Under the pieces are notes generated by a model that saw only the letters and a list, made by a program, of their open reading frames with translations, ran no database searches and was not told the origin of the DNA. Below are positions 4,756 through 8,128 of a stretch of DNA of 8,128 nt, in pieces. The stretch lies in assembly GCA_937893015.1 (NCBI GenBank), contig CALBJX010000051.1, positions 1 through 8,128 of the forward strand, read 5' to 3'. This DNA is from an uncultured Verrucomicrobiales bacterium (GTDB taxonomy: Bacteria; Verrucomicrobiota; Verrucomicrobiia; Verrucomicrobiales; Akkermansiaceae). Position numbers and translations under genes: made by a program. Every line of letters begins with the position of its first letter. The stretch's first letter is position 1.

Positions 4756-6021
4756 ATGGCCCATCCGCAGGATCATGATGAGAAAGATATTCCGTGGGGT
4801 TCCTTCTGGAGTCTCGTGGCGATTCAGTGCATGAACTCGCTCAACGAGAAGTGGGCGCAGTTCCTGCTTATCGGCTTGGGCATCTGGCTCGCCACGGCGC
4901 TGCAATACCCGCTCTCCGTGCTCATTATTTTGCCTTTCGTGCTCTTCTCCCCGCTGGCGGGCTGGCTCTCCGACCGCTATTGCAAGACCCGCCTGCTGCA
5001 AGCCATGGTGCTGCTGCAAATCGTTGTGCTCGTCGTCATCACGCTCGGTATGTGGGCACACCAGCTGTGGCTTGCGCTCGTCGGCTTCGGCGTTTTCAGC
5101 GTGCAGGCCATGTTCTTTTCCCCCGCCAAGAAGGGGCTTGTCAAAGACATGGTCGGCACTGCCAACATCGGCTTTGCCAGCGGCATTCTGGAGATTACCT
5201 CGATGCTCGCCCTGCTCGTGGGGCAGATCGGCGCCCTCTGCGCCATCTATGCCCTGCTGAAACACTGGGGCAGCACCGCGGGATGGGAAGCCGCCGCACT
5301 GCCCTGCTCCTGCTGCATCGCGGGAGCCGTCGTCGTCTTCCTGCTCAGCCTCACCATCCCGCGCTACGAACCGCAGAATAAGGCCCCCTTCCGCTGGAGC
5401 TTGCTGTGGGAACATTTCTCGCAGCTCAAGATGCTGTGGAACAACCCGATTCTTCGCCACAGCGAGGTCGGTATCAGCTATTTCTGGTTCATCGCCGGCA
5501 TCATGATGCTCATCGTCCTGCAAATGGCCGCGGAGGAAAACCCCGTGGCCGATACGCGTGACTTCATGAACATCCTCGGCCAGCAGAGGGACTCCGCCAT
5601 GCTCTTCGCGTGGCTCAGCGGCGGCGCCATCATCGGCGGGCTCACCGCCTCCGTCATCTGCGCGAAGGCGATTCGCACGTGGGTGGCCAAGGTCGGCGGC
5701 GTGGGCATGTGCGCAGCCTGTGCGGCTATGGCTTTCCTGCCCTACGGCTGCGCGGCTTTCTTCTGTGCGCTCTTCCTCTCCGGTTTCATGGCCTCCGGCT
5801 ACCTTGTGCCCCTCAATGCTCTGCTGCAAGACAAGGCGGATGACGACAAGCGCGGCGATGTCATCGCCGCGGGCAATCTGGTGGACTGCTTCTTCGGCAT
5901 CCTGAGCGTGGTGCTCCAAGGCGGCATGAAGCTCGCGGGGCTCAGCCCGCAGTGGCAGTGCGCCCTCCTCGCTGCCACCAGCGCCCTCGTCGCGCTCTAC
6001 ATCTGCCGCAAGGTGAAGTGA
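4756..6021 (+). CDS. MFS transporter, LplT-like
   Basis: A 421-residue inner-membrane protein with about 12 hydrophobic segments. After the second segment, GWLSDRYCKTR (69-79) resembles the MFS signature loop. FFSPAKKGLVKDMV (120-133) and VPLNALLQ (351-358) resemble sequences in LplT, the lysophospholipid flippase, and in the MFS half of its acyltransferase fusions. Members import lysophospholipids for re-acylation in Gram-negative bacteria; no acyltransferase domain or gene is visible here, so the substrate is uncertain. The ATG at 4756 is preferred. Frames from 4732 (TTG) or 4738 have no ribosome-binding site, and the upstream codons overlap the -10 element. The gene sits between the tRNA terminator and parA, apparently alone. 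The superfamily call is secure, the LplT subfamily likely. Confidence 0.82.
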   Translation: MAHPQDHDEKDIPWGSFWSLVAIQCMNSLNEKWAQFLLIGLGIWLATALQYPLSVLIILPFVLFSPLAGWLSDRYCKTRLLQAMVLLQIVVLVVITLGMWAHQLWLALVGFGVFSVQAMFFSPAKKGLVKDMVGTANIGFASGILEITSMLALLVGQIGALCAIYALLKHWGSTAGWEAAALPCSCCIAGAVVVFLLSLTIPRYEPQNKAPFRWSLLWEHFSQLKMLWNNPILRHSEVGISYFWFIAGIMMLIVLQMAAEENPVADTRDFMNILGQQRDSAMLFAWLSGGAIIGGLTASVICAKAIRTWVAKVGGVGMCAACAAMAFLPYGCAAFFCALFLSGFMASGYLVPLNALLQDKADDDKRGDVIAAGNLVDCFFGILSVVLQGGMKLAGLSPQWQCALLAATSALVALYICRKVK

Positions 6022-6091
6022 AGGAATGGACGCCGTTCTGCGTTTGCGCGGCTGATGCCCGGCCCTCTTTTCATCATGCCTCAATATCGAC

Positions 6092-6120
6092 TTGAAACGC
6101 GGGGGCTTATCTGCTACCAT
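6092..6120 (+). promoter_or_regulatory. Putative parA promoter
   Basis: TTGAAA (6092-6097), a 17-bp spacer and TACCAT (6115-6120). Transcription would begin around 6127-6128, one or two bases before the parA ATG at 6129, so the message would be essentially leaderless. No Shine-Dalgarno is present at the right distance. The 6022-6091 stretch shows no clear terminator for the MFS gene, so readthrough is also possible. Confidence 0.5.
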
Positions 6121-6128
6121 CTGCGGCG

Positions 6129-6896
6129 ATGAAAGTCATCGCCATTGCCAACCAAAAAGGCGGCGTGGGCAAAACCACGACTGCTGTCAACCTCGCCGCC
6201 GCTGTTGCCGCTCGCGGCAAGCGTGTGCTGCTCATCGACATGGACTCGCAGGCCAACGCCAGCGCTGCCCTCGGTGTGGAGGTCGACAGCTCGGAAAGCC
6301 TTTACCCCGCGCTGGTGGGGCAGGCGCTGTTGGAGGACCAGGTGCGCCCCGCAAAGCGCCGCAACCTCTCCATCATCCCCGCGCACATCGACCTCTCGGG
6401 CGTGGAGATTGAGCTTTCCCGCAACGGAACGCATCTCACCTGCATGCGCGACGCGCTGGCGGGGCTGCGCGAGGCGGATGCCTTCGATTTCGTCTTCATC
6501 GACACCCCGCCCTCGCTCGGCGTGCTGATGACGGGCGCCCTCTGCGCCTGTGACGAGGTGATTACGCCCCTGCAATGCGAGTTCCTGAGCCTTGACGGCC
6601 TCTCCAAGATTCTCTACGTCATCGACCAAATCCGCGAGAGCGGCGCCAACCCCGATTTGGTGCACGAGGGCATCATCCTCTCCATGTACACCAACACCAA
6701 GCTCGCCAACGAGGTGATTGCACAGGTGCGCGAGAACCTGCCGAAACGAGCGTACACCACGGTGGTGCCGCGCTCGGTACGCGTGGCAGAGGCCCCCGGC
6801 TTCGGCAAGACGGTGCTGGAGCACGACCCCTACGGCACGGCGGCGATGGCCTACAAGGAAATAGCCCGCGAGTTCATCGCACGCCACCGAAATTAA
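6129..6896 (+). CDS. parA: ParA/Soj-type ATPase
   Basis: A 255-residue P-loop ATPase of the ParA/MinD superfamily. In chromosome segregation, ParA dimers bind DNA nonspecifically and are released by ParB bound at parS, moving the origin region. The deviant Walker A is KGGVGKTT (10-17) with signature lysine K10. IDMDSQAN (36-43) is the A' motif, and FDFVFIDTPPSLG (119-131) contains Walker B with D125. SVRVAEAPGFGK in the last third is characteristic of Soj-type proteins. The length matches chromosomal ParA. There is no N-terminal HTH, unlike many plasmid ParA proteins. The next gene is comF rather than parB, so the partner must lie elsewhere, or this is an orphan ParA with another cargo. All catalytic motifs are intact. 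Confidence 0.93.
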   Translation: MKVIAIANQKGGVGKTTTAVNLAAAVAARGKRVLLIDMDSQANASAALGVEVDSSESLYPALVGQALLEDQVRPAKRRNLSIIPAHIDLSGVEIELSRNGTHLTCMRDALAGLREADAFDFVFIDTPPSLGVLMTGALCACDEVITPLQCEFLSLDGLSKILYVIDQIRESGANPDLVHEGIILSMYTNTKLANEVIAQVRENLPKRAYTTVVPRSVRVAEAPGFGKTVLEHDPYGTAAMAYKEIAREFIARHRN

Positions 6897-6914
6897 AAAA
6901 TGTTCGTTTTTCCG

Positions 6915-6939
6915 CCGCGCTCTTCGGAGCGCGGTTTTT
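6915..6939 (+). terminator. Rho-independent terminator after parA
   Basis: CCGCGCTC (6915-6922), the very stable TTCG tetraloop, GAGCGCGG (6927-6934), then five Ts. It lies 18 bases after the parA stop. It also runs through the upstream in-frame extension of comF, which argues against a comF start at 6900. Confidence 0.9.
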
Positions 6940-6971
6940 ATTGTCTGCCGCTTGTTAGATTGTCCGACGCG

Positions 6972-7688
6972 ATGTTGCACTGGTTGTATCCCGAGACATG
7001 CCGCCTCTGCGGCGCAGCCACGGGCGGCGGCACGCTCTGCCCCGCCTGTCGGGATGCCCTGCCCCGCATTCCGCGCCCCATCTGCCTGTACTGCGGGGCG
7101 CCCACAGGCAGCGATGTCACCGCACCCGACCATTGCCCTGCCTGTGCCAACCGCCCGCGCCGGCTCGCCTTCATCCGCTCCGCGTTAGCCTTCTCCCCGG
7201 AGAGCATGCAGCTGGTGCACGATTTGAAATACCACCGCGCCAATCATCTCGCCCCGGCCCTTGCGCCCGTGCTCAACGCGCTCTGGGAGCAAACACCGCA
7301 GCTGCGCACGCAGGAGGACTGGGTGCTCGTCCCCATCCCCGTCACGCGGGCCAAGCTGCACGAACGCGGGTACAACCAGGCGGAGGAACTGGCACGCGCC
7401 CTCGCCCGCCTCCGCGGCGGCCTGCGTATCCTGCAACCCCTGTGCCGCCGCAACACGGGCATCCCGAGCCAGACGCGCCTCTCCGCCGCCCTGCGAGAGA
7501 AGAATGCCCTGCGGGCCTACTCCGCCCTGCCCGCCTATGCCTCGCGCCGCCGCTCCCTGCCCCCGCGGCTGCTGCTCATCGACGACGTGCACACCACGGG
7601 CGCCACGCTCCGCGCCTGTGCCGCCGCGCTGAAACGCTGCGATAACCACGTGACAATAGCTGCCATGACCCTGATGCGGATGGACTAG
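6972..7688 (+). CDS. comF: ComF-family phosphoribosyltransferase-like protein
   Basis: A 238-residue cytoplasmic protein of the ComF/GntX family, which is linked to DNA uptake in competent bacteria. Eight cysteines in CxxC pairs (10/13, 23/26, 38/41, 55/58) form the N-terminal zinc-ribbon region. The type I phosphoribosyltransferase-like domain follows, with VPIPVTRAKLHERGYNQAEELA (about 120-141), the conserved SQTRLSAALREKNAL segment, and the PRPP-binding loop LIDDVHTTGAT (202-212) with D204 and D205. The start at 6972 gives the normal family beginning (LYPETCRLCG). The frame is open to 6900, but that part spans the parA terminator. A TTG at 6960 is an alternative. TTAGAT at 6955-6960 could be a -10, again very close to the start. 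No other competence gene is present, so a competence role is only family-level inference. Confidence 0.88.
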   Translation: MLHWLYPETCRLCGAATGGGTLCPACRDALPRIPRPICLYCGAPTGSDVTAPDHCPACANRPRRLAFIRSALAFSPESMQLVHDLKYHRANHLAPALAPVLNALWEQTPQLRTQEDWVLVPIPVTRAKLHERGYNQAEELARALARLRGGLRILQPLCRRNTGIPSQTRLSAALREKNALRAYSALPAYASRRRSLPPRLLLIDDVHTTGATLRACAAALKRCDNHVTIAAMTLMRMD

Positions 7689-7843
7689 GGGAATGACACA
7701 TTACAATTTACAAATTACAAATTGGGAAATGTGCGCGGCTTTGACGCGAAGTGACAAAAACGGTCTGACGCTTGCGTCAGACCGTTTTCCTTTCCTGCGC
7801 CGTCAGGCGCACAAATTCAAAAATTTGTAATTTTTAATTCCCC
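7688..7843. repeat. 156-bp nested imperfect palindrome between comF and rne/rng
   Basis: The whole intergenic region folds back on itself. Matching arms, from outside in, are GGGGAAT (7688-7694) with ATTCCCC (7837-7843); AAATTACAAATT (7712-7723) with AATTTGTAATTT (7822-7833); TGTGCGC (7730-7736) with GCGCACA (7807-7813); and a perfect 14-bp hairpin at the centre (7757-7788). The arms are offset by small gaps. It starts on the last base of the comF stop and ends one base before the opposite gene's stop. It has the form of a miniature inverted-repeat element or an extended bidirectional terminator. No flanking target duplication is evident. Confidence 0.65.
7757..7788. terminator. Bidirectional terminator for comF and rne/rng
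   Basis: AAAACGGTCTGACG (7757-7770), loop CTTG, then CGTCAGACCGTTTT (7775-7788). The stem is a perfect 14 bp, flanked by A-run and T-run, so it can act on both strands between these convergent genes. Confidence 0.88.
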
Positions 7844-7844
7844 A

Positions 7845-8128
7845 TCACACATTGACCGAATACAGGGCCTTATTATTGTTGTTGGGGTCGAGGATGGCGA
7901 AGGCCTCGCGGTGGATGCCGGGGTCGCTGCGGAAGATAAGGCGGCCGGCGCACTGGCGTTCCAGCTCCATGAGGAGCTTCGCGTCCTCGTTCTTGAAGCG
8001 CGTGAGCACATCGCTGTTCACCACGACAATCATGTCGCCCACGGTGTCGCGATAGCGCATGATGGTGGCCTTCAGCTGGCGCTGAATCTCCACGCTCATG
8101 GTCATCACGCTCTTGATGCGGCCGCGGC
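7845..8128 (-). CDS. RNase E/G family ribonuclease, C-terminal part (gene runs off right edge)
   Basis: The last 94 codons of a minus-strand gene whose 5' end is outside the window; the frame is open to the edge and stops with TGA at 7845-7847. The visible start RGRIKSVMTMSVEIQRQL resembles the segment after the zinc-link cysteines in RNase E/G proteins (GRGRIKS, then a helix with EIQR). The rest, with a VVVNSDVLTRF strand, an LMELERQ helix and RLIFRSDPGIHREAFAI, fits the C-terminal end of the short RNase G-like form. The catalytic S1 and DNase I-like domains lie off the window. RNase E/G enzymes process rRNA and tRNA and start mRNA decay. There is no long disordered tail as in E. coli RNase E. 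The family call rests on this short C-terminal pattern, so it is likely rather than certain. Confidence 0.7.
   Translation of the reverse strand, partial: RGRIKSVMTMSVEIQRQLKATIMRYRDTVGDMIVVVNSDVLTRFKNEDAKLLMELERQCAGRLIFRSDPGIHREAFAILDPNNNNKALYSVNV

Noticed and set aside
4654..6120. Long 488-codon minus-strand open frame opposite the MFS gene
   Set aside because: Its translation is low-complexity, charged and histidine-rich, typical of an antisense frame in GC-rich DNA. The plus strand has a clear membrane transporter with its own start.
6114..7133. 339-codon minus-strand open frame opposite parA and comF
   Set aside because: It runs across the parA terminator and into comF, has no family character, and both plus-strand genes have complete recognised motifs.
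1..8128. CRISPR arrays, transposases, integrases or attachment sites
   Set aside because: No regularly spaced repeats and no transposase or recombinase motifs were seen. The tRNA-Glu 3' end is followed by a terminator, and I saw no second copy of it within the window.

Overview
The window most resembles a Verrucomicrobiota chromosome, probably a relative of Akkermansia. The main reason is two proteins ending in a PEP-CTERM tail of the type abundant in that group (PEP, a hydrophobic run, then ARRKRH). This assignment is inference from family style, because no ribosomal RNA or marker gene is present. All intact genes lie on the plus strand except a DUF1016 remnant and an RNase E/G-type gene that enters from the right edge.

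Layout. (1) 1-922: a PEP-CTERM surface protein with a structured leader and a hairpin terminator. (2) 923-2594: a hipBA-type toxin-antitoxin operon whose promoter carries three operator-like inverted repeats, centred exactly 50 bp apart. (3) 2558-3088, minus strand: the N-terminal half of a DUF1016/YhcG-type protein, cut off where hipA ends. (4) 3136-4058: a second PEP-CTERM cassette. It shares leader, signal peptide, sorting tail and terminator with the first, but its middle has diverged. An almost perfect 21-bp palindrome overlaps its likely promoter. (5) 4139-4466: a 57-residue putative lipoprotein gene with its own terminator. (6) 4524-4686: tRNA-Glu(CUC) with promoter and terminator. (7) 4721-6021: an LplT-like MFS transporter. 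(8) 6092-6896: a ParA/Soj ATPase with no parB beside it. (9) 6972-7688: a ComF-type phosphoribosyltransferase. (10) 7688-7843: a 156-bp nested imperfect palindrome between convergent genes, with a bidirectional terminator at its centre. (11) 7845-8128: the C-terminal end of an RNase E/G family gene.

How the genes relate. The left half looks accessory: paired sortable surface proteins flank a toxin-antitoxin operon and a defence/nuclease-type remnant. The right half (tRNA, transporter, parA, comF, rne/rng) looks like ordinary chromosomal housekeeping. In that half, parA and the MFS gene have -10-like elements placed so close to the ATG that their transcripts may have almost no 5' leader. I did not find a clearly new biological system. 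The best candidates for follow-up are the 50-bp-phased hipBA operators, the shared structured leader and mosaic structure of the PEP-CTERM pair, and the comF/rne palindrome.
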